DNA from: Chara braunii
Lineage: Eukaryota; Streptophyta; Charophyceae; Charales; Characeae
DNA length: 47,233 nucleotides
Direction: 5' to 3'
Assembly: GCA_003427395.1 (NCBI GenBank)
Contig: BFEA01000001.1
Span: 2,677,190 to 2,724,422 of the forward strand
In this document: piece after piece, positions 32,836 through 45,282 of the stretch
Layout: every line of letters starts with the position of its first letter
Numbering within the stretch: position 1 is the first letter of the stretch
Notes under the pieces: generated by a model
Told to the model about the DNA's origin: nothing
The model's database searches: none
Seen by the model: the letters and a program-made list of their open reading frames with translations, nothing else
Position numbers and translations under genes: made by a program

Positions 32836-35639
32836 TCTTATGTCTTTACTCCCTCAGAAGAAAACACGCACCACAACTCATTAAAATAAACACCAGGATT
32901 TTGAGCCTTCCCCACCCGGGGTGCCCATCCTCCTGTTCAAAAACCCTCAAATGAAACAGCGACTCATATCCCACCCGGGTAGACCAGCCATAAGAGTCAC
33001 TCATTCAGATCAGGAAACCTTAATAAAACACAGCACTGAGCCCACATCCACCCGGAGAGGCTCAGCCTTGGGTCGACCAGGTCAAACGCATGCATAACAT
33101 TTTCCTCCCGCCTTCCCCCAATTCATTATGTCTGAATTTGCTCAAAGTATCTGACTTTTCACATATATAAGTGTTTATTTAACCTTTCGCAGAGCATGTC
33201 CTAACATACATAACAAAGGTAAGGAGTAATAACCTCACATAGTTATGTTCTTAGATAGCCCAAAGGAATAATAGTTTAGGGGAAAGGATCACACGCGTTA
33301 GACGAAAGTTATACCTGAGTGTTCCCTGCCTCCAGAACCCCGCGTGGGCTCCGGCAGAGCTCCCGCAATCGGTGGGGCGAACCTCCCACTGAGGCCTTGG
33401 CGCGGATTACGGGTTTCAATCCCGCCTGCCGCCTTCCTCTCGTCACCAATAGACGAGACTTAGAGTAAGAAAGATAGAAGGAGAAATGTTTAGACTCTGA
33501 GATACAAGGGGGGTGCTCTCATACTCGCAGGAGAGGGCCTTGTAATCTTCAATCTCCTGAGGGCCCCGCAATGATGGCCAAAATAACGCAGTCGTGATGG
33601 TCCGATCGCGACCAAATTCAAAGTAATAGTCCCCCAACGGCTTCTAATGATGGTCAACGAAGCGTAGCAGAAGTAGTCGAGTCTTGGCCTGAATGCAGAA
33701 TACCAGGCCCTTGTCTGGCCTCCAAGTCACGACAATAGCCCTACGCAGCGTTGTCTCACTCTTCCAAGTTCACGACCATGCGCAGATTATGTTTAGCCAG
33801 GCGGTACCTCAGCAGCGCGGCAAAGGCGCAGTAAGGTCAACTCCATACACCGCGGAAGCTCAGCAAGCGCCGCAAGCACCGCAGCCGCGCAGAAAAGTAA
33901 ACACAGCGGTCGGCGCAGCACCCCTCGCAAGTCAGCTGTTACACAACAGTCCGCTGCCGCCAAGCCTCCGCAATGGTGTTTGGGGGCAAGCATGGTAGTG
34001 CAGGAAATACGGCCTCACTAGAACCACAGCCGCAATCCTGTCTGTCGCAGCTGTTGTCGAGTACTCATCAAGGGAGCAGCCTGCAGCAGCAGCAGCAATC
34101 CTGAAAAGAGGCAGTCCCGCATCAGGCCTCCATGATGCACTAGTGACCTCCTCTTGAGCAAAACACCGGTTGTAACAGCCGCCCACTTGAGAACAGCAAC
34201 AGTCCTTATAGTAGGCTAGTAAAATAACACTCCCCAATGATGCACAACAAGCGCAATAAAACCAGATGCGCACACGACCCGGTCAACAGAGCAGGATAAC
34301 GCTCAGTAAAGGTGCTCCGTAATGCGAGTGATTAGTAACATTTAAACACGCAGTTGACGTGAGATACATCAGCTGCATAGTAATTGGAACTGTGGTTGAG
34401 TCTCAGAAACGCAGTAGTACTCCATCCGAGCAGTAGCGGAGGGTCAACCGTAACCGCTGCAACACTGGTCCCGGAACCAAACAACCAACAACGCACCGAA
34501 CCTCCAGATTACAGCAGCTGCAGCAGCATCTCGTTTGCACAGTAGATCAGCCCACAGCAACAACACAACATTTAAGGATATGACCCTGAACCCGGAGTCT
34601 GCAGATATGGCCCGTGGCTATGGATAGCACGAACCCCTCAACAACAGCTGGAGCACTGATGAGTCNTNCCAGACTGACGTATNCAATTTCCCGCNGCACT
34701 CCCTNCTTGCGACATACAAAAAAANAGATGACCCCTCCACTAGAACGCGGCTAGATGCACCCCCAACTCACNATCCAGATCTGTGCACAGTTTNGCACCT
34801 TAGNTTGACTCCCGANTCCTCTTTCTGCNCAAGCTTCCCAAGGTAAACATCCTACTCCCCTCTCTCTCCTGCTAAATTCATGGATGCACCTGGTCGTTCA
34901 TGCGGCCAGGTTCATCTGAAGCCACAGAGGTTGGTATCTCGACCGAGAGGCGACTGCAGCAATCGTCCATGACACAATCAACACGCTCCTGATGACGCCC
35001 CACTCCATTGCTCACCAAATACTTAAAATGAGAATGAATCTTCCCCTAAAACGCGGGGAGATACATTGCATATCCTCGTAGTAAGACCTTCACTGCTGGG
35101 CGCAACTCTTATTGCTCGCAGCGCCAAATCTACTCATTAAGCTCGAAATCCAAGCTCACAGCCGGATTCGCCATCCCTTGAAACCCCCAAACTGAGTCCT
35201 CCCTTGTTTGTTTTCGTTCAGCAACGAGCCTGAAAGACATTTTTTCCTTTTATCTTTTCTCCTCTCCTCAACACCTTGGCGCACCTTCTTCTGCTATAAC
35301 TCCTATCCTACTATCCTAACGCCCAAACTAACTTCACCATCTGAATCGCAGTGCCCTAAAAACTTAAAATCGAGTCCTCACTCGCCTGTTTCCGTTAAGA
35401 AACGGGTGAGATCTGCCTTTTTCTCCCTCACTCCTTCCTCTGCCCGCCATCTCTGACTTCGTTCTCTTCTTCTCCCAGCTTACCTCCTTCGCCCCCCTTC
35501 CTTGAGCGCTACANAGGCCGANNGCGCACGGTCCCACACTGGCTGAAGTGAGAAGGGGAAGCAATCAGCTGCCTCGACGCCCGTACGCCCGCCTTTTTAA
35601 TGCCTCCCCAGAGGCTGATCGGGGCATTACACACAGCGG

Positions 35640-36230
35640 AGCATACTTTTTTTTTTTTTTTTTTATATCGTTCCAATTTTAATGGATGTCCCGGGGACTA
35701 ATGCAGGGCCACTGCCCCAAAATATTGGTATCGGGTTGACCGGTGCTAGGTAATTCAAGACGTAGCATTTTTGCTCATCTGCTTTTAGCAGAGTTCGAAC
35801 TCAAGTCTGTATTTCAACAATTCAAAGATGTGCCAAATGAGCTAGGCTCATTGGCCCCAACAACAGTCCCGGAACTGGCACTGAGCCTAGGTAATTCAGC
35901 ATTGCAGTTCTTTACTCATCTGCTACTAGTGCAGTTCGACTCAGGTCTGCAGTTCAACTTGAAGGGAGTACCAACTGAGTTGGGCACATTGGTTCCTTAA
36001 TCGGTTGCGGAACCAAACGCAAGTGGCTATGCCGACCTTCTCTGTACCGTTCCAATTTTAACAGTTGTCCCAAAGGACTGGCCCATGGGCGTGGCACTGG
36101 GACACCCCCACGGCTCTGGCTGGTCCCGGGTAACCCAGAACCATAGCATGCTCTTTATTTGCCTCAGTTGAACTTCGGACTCGAATCTGTATTTTTAACA
36201 GTTCATGGGTGTACGAACTGAGCGGGGCCA
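35640..36230 (-). repeat. SINE-like trimer (right copy)
   Basis: Counterpart of 12,020-12,600. The poly(A) end appears as a T run at 35,647-35,664, longer than the left copy's A run. A- and B-box-like texts are retained (for example AGAGTTCGAACTC near 35,790). Confidence 0.5.
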
Positions 36231-37766
36231 GCGGGTTCTTTGCCTGGCCAATCCTGGTACTAGATGCAGAAGTCACCACAGTCCCCCTCTTGCCCGGGTT
36301 TGGCCTCACTGTTGTGCAGTAAGACAGCTCCACAGCTCCAGCTACCCCGAGGGACACCTACTGAGAGAACCTGCTACTCGGTGGTCTGGCTAGCCTTCCT
36401 CCCTATACCTAGGTCCGATGAATGGTTGGCAGCGGTATAGCTGCGGGCCCCTACTGACACTTCCTCTGGCACCGCATGGCCCCGTCACAGTTCACCATCT
36501 TGTTAGTCCCAACGGGAACGCTCACACTGCGACTCCAGACCTACGAAAAAACGCAGATTTGGAATAGGCCGAACTTGAGGTTTTCGGGCATGGTTTAGAC
36601 CACACTACCGTACCTTCTCAAAGGGGACAAGGCCTCGCTTGTCTGCAGCAATAGCGGATCGGTACTTTGCTGGTCACACGGTGCCACTCACAGACCGTGC
36701 GCAAGAACTCTTCGGGAACGAGAGAGAAAATAAATAAATAAATAAATAAATAAATAAAATAAAATAAGTAAAATTTTAAAATAATAGCTAGGAAAACGGA
36801 TCGGGGAGGGGACCATTGGCACTTGGTCCTACCTCACGGGCCCGCTGCCGGACTTCCCAACAAAACCAAGGGGGATAGTCCCGCGGGACCCTCAACCCCT
36901 TGGTTCACTCCGTAGCGCTCCTCCACCGCTCCGCTGCATGCTGCTGGACTCAACCTTGGGATCCTCCTGGTGACAACTCAGTGACGTAACCTATAGGGCT
37001 AAGCCCAAGCCTGGAGGCAACAGGCTCAGTTCTCTATATGGAGAGTAATTGCATCCTGCCTAGGCCTGCCCGGGTATGCCAAGGCCACCACTTGGCTTAT
37101 TCCCAGAACCCCTGGCTTTGAAATGTCGCGTTCTGCTGCCTCAAGGGCAAGCGTTGCTCGGCCTACCACGCGCGTCGCCCCTTCATGCCACGGTCGCGGC
37201 CCGAGGCTCTCATAGCCTGCTGCGACCAACCCTTTTGTCGCCGCTTTGCCGGAGAACCCCGGCTTTTGTCCCTACTAACCCAGTTTGCATCATCTTCCCT
37301 CTCACTCCTCCGACGGCTCCGACCCCTGCTCGTATACAGTTGAGCTTAGTATTTACGCACTCCTTACCATGCGATCTTAAAAATGTCATTTTTTAGTGAG
37401 TAAACGAAAACTTTATTCTAGCCGTAGACCCATTGACCAACTCTGCGTCGACCGTGACTTTGTCAGCGGGCGCGAGGTTGCGGCCTGCAGAGCCTTGTCC
37501 GAGTTTCCAACTTACTTCTATCCTAGACTGCCGGTGGTTAGTTGTTTATACTAAATAGCTATTTGATTGAACTCACACATGCCCACAACGTGCATGCTCA
37601 CACACTCTCTAATCAAATTACGCATGCGTCTGCCACTTCCGACTTCAAGGAGTTAGTTGCGGCTGGACGAAACACACACCACTCTCTCAAATATCATCTT
37701 AGTCGCCTTTTCTGTGAGGTGCACAAAACATGCACAATTACCCTTGTAAGGGTATTGGTGCCGACA

Positions 37767-39078
37767 CCGCCATATTTTGATGTGAGCATCGACTTTGAGA
37801 AAACAATGAGCTGCAACCGTGATGGCATACCTCATTGGGATGCTTTCTTGTCAAAACAGAAAAATGTTTCATCTACCACAGAGTTTGTAGGGCTGGCAAT
37901 GTGGCTTTATCTCCAAGACCAAATTGACAAGTCAAAGTCACGCACATGCGGACCGTTCGACTTCGTTCTTGGAAAGGAGCCTTGATAAGAAAAGCGGTGA
38001 CTAGTAAATTTTTTGTGCTCCATAGTGAGGACGTGTTAGGACCCGAAGTTGTGGGGTTGTTGGCTCTTCGTCATTTTAAAAGAGAGGATGAGAAAGAAGT
38101 TGTGAAGTCTGTGTGTGACTTACCATGTATCGCAGCAAACGGAAACGAGTACATCATGTTGTCTCAATGGATTGATTTGCGTCTGTCTATCAATCGCGCC
38201 CACATCACTTTCAGCTTTCTAGCGGGTATCATCGAGATATTGGAAGAAGGGAGAGATGTACTGGAAATAAATGCAATCGAGTCTGGAAATCCTGAGTCAG
38301 TAGCGGACAAGGTTTTTGTCAATTCTTTAAACGTTCTTGTAGGGTCGGAGTCAAGCGCTGTGACTGGGTTTGTAAACGAATGTTGGGAATTGATGTTTGA
38401 GGAAATGAATGTAAGGGATGACACTTCGTCGTTCTCAACGATGGATGTTGCATGTGGGCAAATAGTAAGGGAGAGGGAAAGGGAAACTCCTTTAGCATGT
38501 TTGAGTTTCGCGCTTGAGTATAGAAATAAAGGACCGATGACAATCGGATTTGGGGAAAGCGATAATGAGGGGAAAAAGTGCAGCAACGAAATAAAGGATA
38601 ATGATGAGGACGATGGATTAGGAAAGTTCTGGAAGGAGAACGCGGACGAGTCTTTTTTTTCCGAGAGAGGATGGTGCTTGCGATTTTGCGTTTGGTATTG
38701 ACATTTGAGGAATGTCAGTCAACAATTCTCATTTGCTGTTCGGACGTAACACCTAATGGAGAGGCTCAGTTCAATTTTTTATCACGGTTATCATACCTGC
38801 ATCGAAAAGGGAAGGATCTTTCGAAGGGAGGGAAAAACTGGCATGTGTTGGTTAACAGAGATTTAGCGATGTCTGTGACGGGTGTGTTTGATGGTCGCGC
38901 TGGTTTTCTTGCGCAAGGTGCATTAAGTTGCTCACGTGATGTGACAGTCAGATCGCAGTCCGATGATGTTGTTTCTGTCATGGAGAAAGATGAGAATGAA
39001 ACTGAACATAATATAGAAAATGAGAAAATGGTCAACGGACACAACTGCAAGAGAAAGGGAGATAAAAGACTTAGATAA
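37767..39078 (+). pseudogene. Unrecognised protein region next to the LTR, three frames
   Basis: Three overlapping segments (37,770-37,985; about 37,985-38,701; 38,671-39,078) read as one protein broken by two frameshifts. One break is near 37,980; the other is near 38,650, beside a run of eight to nine Ts. Visible text includes PHWDAFLSKQKN, GLAMWLYLQDQID, LRHFKREDEKEVVKSVCDL and NWHVLVNRDLAMSVTGVFDG. The middle is alpha/beta-like and the end is acidic and Asn-rich. No domain is recognised. Its upstream end is cut by the LTR insertion, so an ORF from 37,542 that joins LTR and flank is accidental. It may be a cargo gene of the DNA transposon that follows or a host gene fragment. Confidence 0.4.
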
Positions 39079-39690
39079 AAACACGGGAGTTCGCGTTACT
39101 ATCAAGATGTGAATGTTGCACCGTAGTCCGACGACGTTGTGCCTTTCATATAGGTAGATGAGAGTTAGACCTGACACGATGTCGAGAGTTAGAACATAGT
39201 CAGCAAACTTCCATGTTACTGTCATTTACGCGTGAATAGAATAGTGGTGGAGAGTTTTAAGGAACTTTGTTCGTATACGGCCAAGCAAGTGTTTTTGTTG
39301 TGCTATGCTTAAGACAGATACTTTCAACATGTTTCTCGCCTCAAGAGTTTTTCTTAAAAAACATACGAGAAATAATAAGCAATATTTACACTTCGGACTC
39401 CTCTCCATTTTTGTTGCTTTGTTTGTGTGCTTTGTTTAAAATATGTTTCACAATTTTTGGAAATGAATGACTTACAGTTCTTTTGCAGTCGCACTTTCCC
39501 ACAATTTTCAACAAGTTTTTGTGATATGCGATTGGCGAAATTACAAACACGGTTTACATTTGTTCGAATGGTTATAAAATTAACACATTGGTTTGTGGCT
39601 TAATGTTTGGTAAACAGATGATCATATTATTCGAAGAGAGCGTATACCTTTCTTTCTCACATTCAACCGGATATCGAACCGTGCAGAAAA
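39079..39690 (+). other. AT-rich stretch without a gene
   Basis: No ORF with recognisable content. It separates the unrecognised protein region from the transposase. It may be an intron or intergenic DNA of the transposon; no clear splice pair was identified. Confidence 0.5.
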
Positions 39691-39697
39691 TATTGTA

Positions 39698-41608
39698 TTG
39701 TGTTACGATTGTGGTCGTAGTTTTACATGCAGAAGCTTAATGGAGTCGCACAGGTCAAGAGGATGTTTAGCTGATAGACTTAATGAGTCATTTGTTGGTA
39801 ATCCAGACTATCGAAATAGAATGTCATCTGACGACTCAGAAGACGAAAATATAGCGAACATAGAAGAGAACGATAATGACATAGGCAATATGAACAATAG
39901 CGGTAATGTGAAAAACGACGTCTCAGGTGATGAATATCCTTCTAAGTTTCGTCTTGCTGCTGTCATTTGCTCTGCAAGAGGAGGTTTATGATTGTCAGAT
40001 AGTGATGTGGATGCATTACTTTCAGTTGTTTGCAACCCGTCATTCGATACAACTCAATTGTCGTACAAAAATTGTCGTACGTTCAAGTCATGGTTACAAA
40101 ATAAGAGTACAGATGATTCTTGGCAAAAGAATGATATGAGATTACAAGACTGGTCAGCACAATCCGAAACTCATCTTTAGTGGCGCAAATGGGATGTCAC
40201 ATATGAGGGTCTTATTCGACAGGCACTGCTAGAAGATAGGAACTATACGCTAGAGGCGGAATGGGTAAGTGAAGAATACGATATAGTCATAAAGAATCCT
40301 AAATCGGAAAACTTCTGGAAGAAAGCACAAGAAATAGTGCGAAACGATAAGGGATTGGATATCGGTGGACGAGAAAGATACGTAGTGTCATTTACTTTGT
40401 ATTCGGACAAAACTCATGTCGACTGTCGTGTGAAAACAACATATCATGTGATGTTGTCGATCACAGACAGACCGGAGTGGGCAACGTTACTTGCGTATTT
40501 GCCTGTTCTTCAAACTGTGTCTCATGTGAGAGGATGGACACATCAAGCTTTTGCGTTCGTTCGTAGAAAGAGACGTCTCTTTCATGATTGTTTGACCGTC
40601 ATACTCGAAAGTGCAAAAAGGGCATCTTATGATGGAATGCAAATGAACCTCCCGAGATATGACCAAGTGACCATACATCCGCTGCTGTTGAACTACCTGC
40701 AAGACCATCTGGAAATATGTCTTCTGGCGTTGATAAAGAATGACAGATGCCCAAATTGTACTGTCACATCGCTTAAGTTGCATGGGTACATGGATTGCAG
40801 CACAATTGTGAGGACCGAGAATGTTGATCGTGATATTATCCGTGATATCAATAGCGATAATGATGTGGTTGCACGTCAACGATCAACGGACCTAGCAGTT
40901 GAGTGAGACATGCATTACGAAGGAGTGAAGAACGATCTTTGGGAATTTTACCAGGGTCCTTTTAATGATATTCTAATGCTTGATTATTATTATGCATTAC
41001 AACCGGATAAAATGCACGCCATAGATCATGACATTTTTGAATATATGGTGGAAGGTTTGAAAACTTTCTGTAAGTCTTTCATAAATACGACGGCGATGCA
41101 AAGTGAGTTAGATGCTCAACTCAAGCAAATAAGCATTAGAGCAAACCGCACATTTCGAAAGTTTTTTTTGCCTCTGTCGACCGGGGCAGATTATTTCACA
41201 CGTGAGGGTAGGTTCGAAGGAAAGCAAAATAGAGTTGTTATGACAGTTCTCCTCTTTATTGTCCACAACTTTGTAGATAATTCTGAGGGGCAGGACATTG
41301 TGAAATGGTGTGACATGTTGTTGGAATACTACATTAGCATGTTTCGCGTCACGAAACATACAAAGTAATCTCTTGATAGATGCGATGTTCTTCTAACAGA
41401 TTTCATGAGCTTCACCAAAATCCGTTTTAGCCATTTACAAAAATTCAATTGGGACATTCCAAAAATACATGATATGAACAAATTTAGATCATCTGTGGAG
41501 CGATCAGGACTTTCCAACACATTTGTAGCTGACATTTGCGCAACCATATTCGTTTGTGCAAAGACCTTTACAAAGCATCAAATCGTCGAAACCCTTCAAG
41601 ACAGATGA
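39698..41608 (+). pseudogene. KDZ/Plavaka-like DNA transposase, main part
   Basis: One reading frame of about 636 codons is broken by TGA 39,989, TAG 40,178, TGA 40,904 and TAA 41,366. The N-terminus has a zinc finger CX2CX12HX4C starting CYDCGRSF. It is followed by an acidic Ser/Asn linker. The core holds LAYLPVLQTV, FHDCLTVILESAK, MNLPRYDQVTIHPLL and RCPNC. Then come ALQPDKMHAIDHDIFEYM and a segment with RANRTFRKFFLPLSTGADYF and VVMTVLLFIVHNFVDN. This order resembles the Plavaka/KDZ-type transposases known from fungi: zinc finger, YLP strand, FH..M..IL helix, HP..., a Cys pair, then P-D-x-x-H before a long helix. Those enzymes cut and paste their own element. I do not assign catalytic residues. 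Family assignment is by pattern, not by search. Confidence 0.55.
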
Positions 41609-42385
41609 TGCGCCACATTCAAAAGACAGTCGTTCTAGAGGAACACATATATGTTGTCAGAAAAAAAAGAATTAAGAAAGATGAGAATTGGTCGGCGGTC
41701 ATGGAAGCAGAGAGAACAGGTCGTAATGTCAGCACATCAACCGACATTACGATGTTGAAACTGACATGGTTTACACTGAGCGAGAGGGAAATTGTCGACA
41801 AAGTCACATAAATATCTGCGGAAGGTGCTCAATTCTTGGTCGAAATGCCACATCGAGATCAATTTGTACAAGTTCTGCGTATATATATAACAGAGCAAGG
41901 TTTCGACGAAGTTCATGAGAACAATTTTATACGTCAAAGACTGCATGCAGCACTTGCAGCCTCGCACAATGGGTATCTTGAAGGGGCAGATGTGCGAGTT
42001 ATAAGAGCAACAAACAAGTTTCATGGTCGCGAGGTACGTAGTGACATTAGCATAAGGGCCGCCAACGATGATGTGCGGTATGCCTCTGTGTTAATGTTGT
42101 TTGTGATGCAATGCGTGAAAGAGGAACAAAAAGTGAAGGTGGAATGCGCATTTGTTCAGTGGTACAAGGATTGCGCCATGAACTTCACAAACCGAACAAC
42201 ATAAATTGGTGCAGTGGGAGAAGAACGGAGGTGTACAATGCACCAGGTTAATCGATATAGAAACTACTATTAAACCAGAGCATCCCGTACCATATTTCAA
42301 ACGTGCAACATTCAGCAATCACGCGGAATGCGCCGCAGAAGAGGAAGGACTGTTTTTTATAAACAGGTTCACAACAATCATATGA
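41609..42385 (+). pseudogene. Transposase C-terminal continuation, two frames
   Basis: After 41,608 the protein seems to continue in another frame (41,536-42,204, with TAA at 41,809). It then moves to a third frame (about 42,203-42,385). Text includes MPHRDQFVQVLRIYITEQGF, REVRSDISIRAANDDVRYAS and, in the last part, VQWEKNGGVQCTRLIDIETT followed by a VPYF motif and FFINRF. Similar ends (a loose beta-rich domain, then v-P-x-F and an F-x-N-x-F/Y tail) are what I expect from KDZ/Plavaka and CACTA-type transposases. It supports extending the pseudogene to 42,385. Confidence 0.45.
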
Positions 42386-42392
42386 GTCTGGC

Positions 42393-43176
42393 GTGTTTTT
42401 TGCAGCCTTATATATCGTTGTTATGCATTACATTCATACTGCAAGTATCATCGTCGAAGAAATGGATAGGAAAAGGCGTCAGGACTTAGGACACGTAGTG
42501 CAAAGGGTAGTAGAGGTGGGACAACAAATGCCGCATACAAAGTGTCAGATCAGAAGAGGAAAGACAGAGCTGAAACCCCACCAGCCGCCCGGATCCAAGA
42601 GACAGAACGCACGAGAGGTGTTGCGGCTTCAGAAAAGAAGATTCTGAAATTCTCGAAGACATTGTCAAACGAGAGTGTGCAAAGGAAATATCATCTGTCG
42701 ATGTTGTCGTTATCAGTTGATGCATGGGAACTGGTTCTTTAGCAAAGACAGACAGTTGCATATATTCATTCACATTCAGAGATTGGACAAAAGGGAAGCT
42801 CGTCGGGTAGTGACAACGATTCGAAAATATTATCGGAGATGTGTCGTCAACGACAGTTAAGAATGAAAGAAAATACTTATCAAAACATGAGGAGAACGAC
42901 ATCCATAGGAGAGAAGAGGGTTAAAAATGTAGAGATGGGGAAGTTGGCAGACACAAATGTCGATGCAGCCCGTGCAGAAAACGTGTCTGAGAAAACTGCA
43001 TTTAACCCAATGTGTGTTGGCGATAGCAACATGAACGTTGCTGAGGAAAACGCCAACAATGCACAACAACAGGTGAGGAAAGTTTTGACACACGCACTCA
43101 AAAGTGATGCTCCGTTTGGCACGAGTGTTAAAACATTGTCTTCCAATGTTGACGAACAAGTACATAGTAGCGACAT
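42393..43176 (+). pseudogene. Unrecognised basic/charged ORF between transposase and protease
   Basis: One frame from about 42,542 to 43,180 is broken by TAG 42,740 (one C-to-T step from CAG). It reads as a Lys/Arg/Glu-rich N-terminus with SEKKILKFSKTLSNESVQRK, then Asn/Ala/Glu-rich low-complexity text (MNVAEENANNAQQQVRKV). No domain is recognised. It could be the low-complexity N-terminal part of the Ulp1-like protein that follows, in a different frame. Confidence 0.35.
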
Positions 43177-44661
43177 TTGAATTTGAAAGACGAACGAACG
43201 AAGATAGAAGCAAACAGTGAGGAAAGAGAAAAAAGTCAACAGCCTATTATAGATGTAGTAGAAAGTTCGATTCTTAGAGACGCACGGTGTGACAAGGAAA
43301 GAGTGACAACAAACATGGGTTCAACGGACATTGAAGAGATGATGAGAAAGAAAGAAACGGGGACCCGCTTGATAGTCTGTGATGACAACTTAGCAGGAAG
43401 TGGTCTTGACTGTTTTGATAACAGTAGAGTTTCGTGAGCAGCAATAGGAGGAGGATTGCGAAATCTGGAGACATTGAACCAGGAGTGCGATGCTAATGTG
43501 AGAGCAGCGGAGCAGCAGACACGAGACAAGGATAGCACGAATGTTGGAGGTTATAACGAGGACTCACGTGTACCGGATTGTAAAGGAAAAGAGGTATTAC
43601 CACATGTGATGCGGCCACAAAAGAAAGAGATACAAACGACAGAGACACATGCGGTGACAGATGGTGAACATAAAGCAATGGTGGACGCTCAAAGTGGCGA
43701 GGTTGTACAGTCAGACGAAGGCGGGACAATCTGTTACAGTAATGACGACAACAACAAGTCAAGCAACAAATTGGAATCAGAACACGGAGTGGTCCGTTTG
43801 GATGAAGACATTGATGAAGACAGAGAACCACTGAACGAGCAAGTCGACAAGTTGCCACCACCGACAATGACCACCGTCCAAGACTATTTTCCTTTCAAGT
43901 TGCATCCGACATATGCGGAGTCTTTCGTTTTACGCATAGATGATCTCCAATGTTTGGGGGCGAGGAAGTGATTGACAATGAATATCATAGACTTTTATCC
44001 ACAATATGTGTACGACATGCTCTTACACATGGGTGCTAACTTGTCGCAAGTAGAAGTACTATCAACGTTATGGTATAGCAGTATATTGAAGGATCATAAG
44101 GACGTAAGTATAACTACTATTCCTGATGATGAAGTCATAGCACAGTTTTGTGAGGAAAAAAAAACGGGCATGAAATCATTTTGGGAAAAGGAGGTGGTTA
44201 TAGTTTCCGTTTTGCACAACAAGCATTTCACTCTTTTAATAATCAACAATATAGGACCATTTTTTAAAGACCCGGAAATTATAGCTCAATCAGACGACGA
44301 CATTTATCATATGAACTCAAAAGAACGGGTGGGTGCACCGCCATTTGAGTCGTTGTTGACGCATCTGTTTTTCGAGCATATTGTATAAATGTTTTCACAG
44401 AAAGGAGAAGTGTGAAGAGAACGAGCAGCGCATGCTTGGAGGGCGATCGTTGACAATGGTATCACAAAATCTTATATTTATAACGTTTCTTGTCAACCGC
44501 AAAGGAACTCTGTGGACTGCGGGGTATTTATCGCAAGACTTATCAAGAGCATTCTTGACAGAATTGCGAACGATTCTGATTTTGATATAACAAAAAAAAA
44601 ATGGGTTCGACTTGTGAGCGTTTATGTTCAAGGAAGCCTTACGACCAACGTGGTGTTATAG
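43177..44661 (+). pseudogene. Ulp1-type (C48) cysteine protease
   Basis: One frame of 495 codons is broken by TGA 43,435, TGA 43,969, TAA 44,386 and TGA 44,417. The N-terminal two thirds is acidic and disordered. The C-terminal part has the Ulp1/SENP signature: a CLGARK-stop-LTMNIIDFYPQY strand where the stop replaces the usual Trp of a WLND..I-type motif, then VIVSVLHNKHFTLLIINN (catalytic His codon 44,224). Next comes YHMNS, where the family normally has Asp (Asn codon 44,314), and finally CQPQRNSVDCGVFIARLI with the catalytic Cys codon at 44,518 and the oxyanion Gln just before. Members cleave SUMO-like modifiers. Ulp1-like genes are frequent passengers of plant and fungal DNA transposons, which fits its place behind the transposase. 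Confidence 0.8.
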
Positions 44662-45282
44662 TTAAGGCTTTGGCAGCCGCTTATCCCAAGTCACGTACGA
44701 CACAAACAAGTGAAGAATTGTTTGCAGTTTTTAAAAAATATTCGTCAAGCCGGAAGATGGGAGTGATTAATAAATGAGGATGAAAAACAAAGATGAGTAT
44801 AATGAGATTTTTTACATGAGTGTGAAAGTTGACTTTCACCAAGTGAGTGAAATAATAGTGTCGATCACATAACGAAAAGTGTGTATACAATAAATAAAAT
44901 TTGCGATATTTACTAACCCGCTTACGAATATTGTATAGTTTGTAGATGAACTTGTCGTCAGAAATATAAGTAAAAATAATAATAAAATAAAAAATGTCTA
45001 ACATTTGATCATTGACCGTGTATGTTGTTGTGATGGTTGACAGAGTTACGATATCGTACTTTGAAGAGTGAGGAGAAAAAACAGAAATACTGAGAAATGG
45101 ATAACCGTGCATCCAATAGTGGTCGACATCGAACTGCACATCAAACGTGTAATGAAAGGAGAAACAACAATTTAGGAGGAGGCGTGCCAACACGGAAGGG
45201 GTTGGTGCGATGAACATTGGAACAGAAAGAAGATAATGAACAAGTCAAAGCATGAACAAGAAGATCGGTACAGAACGATACT
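44662..45282 (+). other. AT-rich spacer without a gene
   Basis: Very AT-rich sequence with no supported coding frame on +. A minus-strand open stretch (44,681-45,217) is Phe/Tyr/Ile-rich low-complexity text typical of reversed AT-rich DNA, and I do not call it. Confidence 0.5.

Larger units (their letters stand above)
28420..37766 (-). repeat. Right inverted-repeat arm, segment Y (LTR, PBS, leader, gag start)
   Basis: Reverse complement of 10,492-21,233. The right copy is shorter, mainly because it lacks the 1.43-kb left-specific segment. Confidence 0.93.
28869..37766 (-). mobile_element. Giant LTR, right copy (about 8.9 kb)
   Basis: Read on -, it starts TGTCGGCACC at 37,766 and ends at 28,869 beside the PBS. 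Its outer edge borders DNA with no similarity to the element, so it is the insertion end. It carries all LTR features of the left copy: SINE-like units with a T run (about 35,640-36,230), AAAT microsatellite (36,728-36,776), hairpin array (31,818-32,835), CCGGGTGG hairpins and the hairpin-dense 3' part. A target-site duplication cannot be tested because the other end of this insertion is lost. Confidence 0.8.

Noticed and set aside
10492-37766. Autointegration of the retrotransposon into itself
   Set aside because: Autointegration joins an LTR end to an internal site. The inversion junction at 21,233 joins gag to ORF3 with no LTR end.
44681-45217. 178-residue minus-strand ORF
   Set aside because: Low-complexity Phe/Tyr/Ile-rich translation of AT-rich DNA with no domain. 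All supported genes here are on +.
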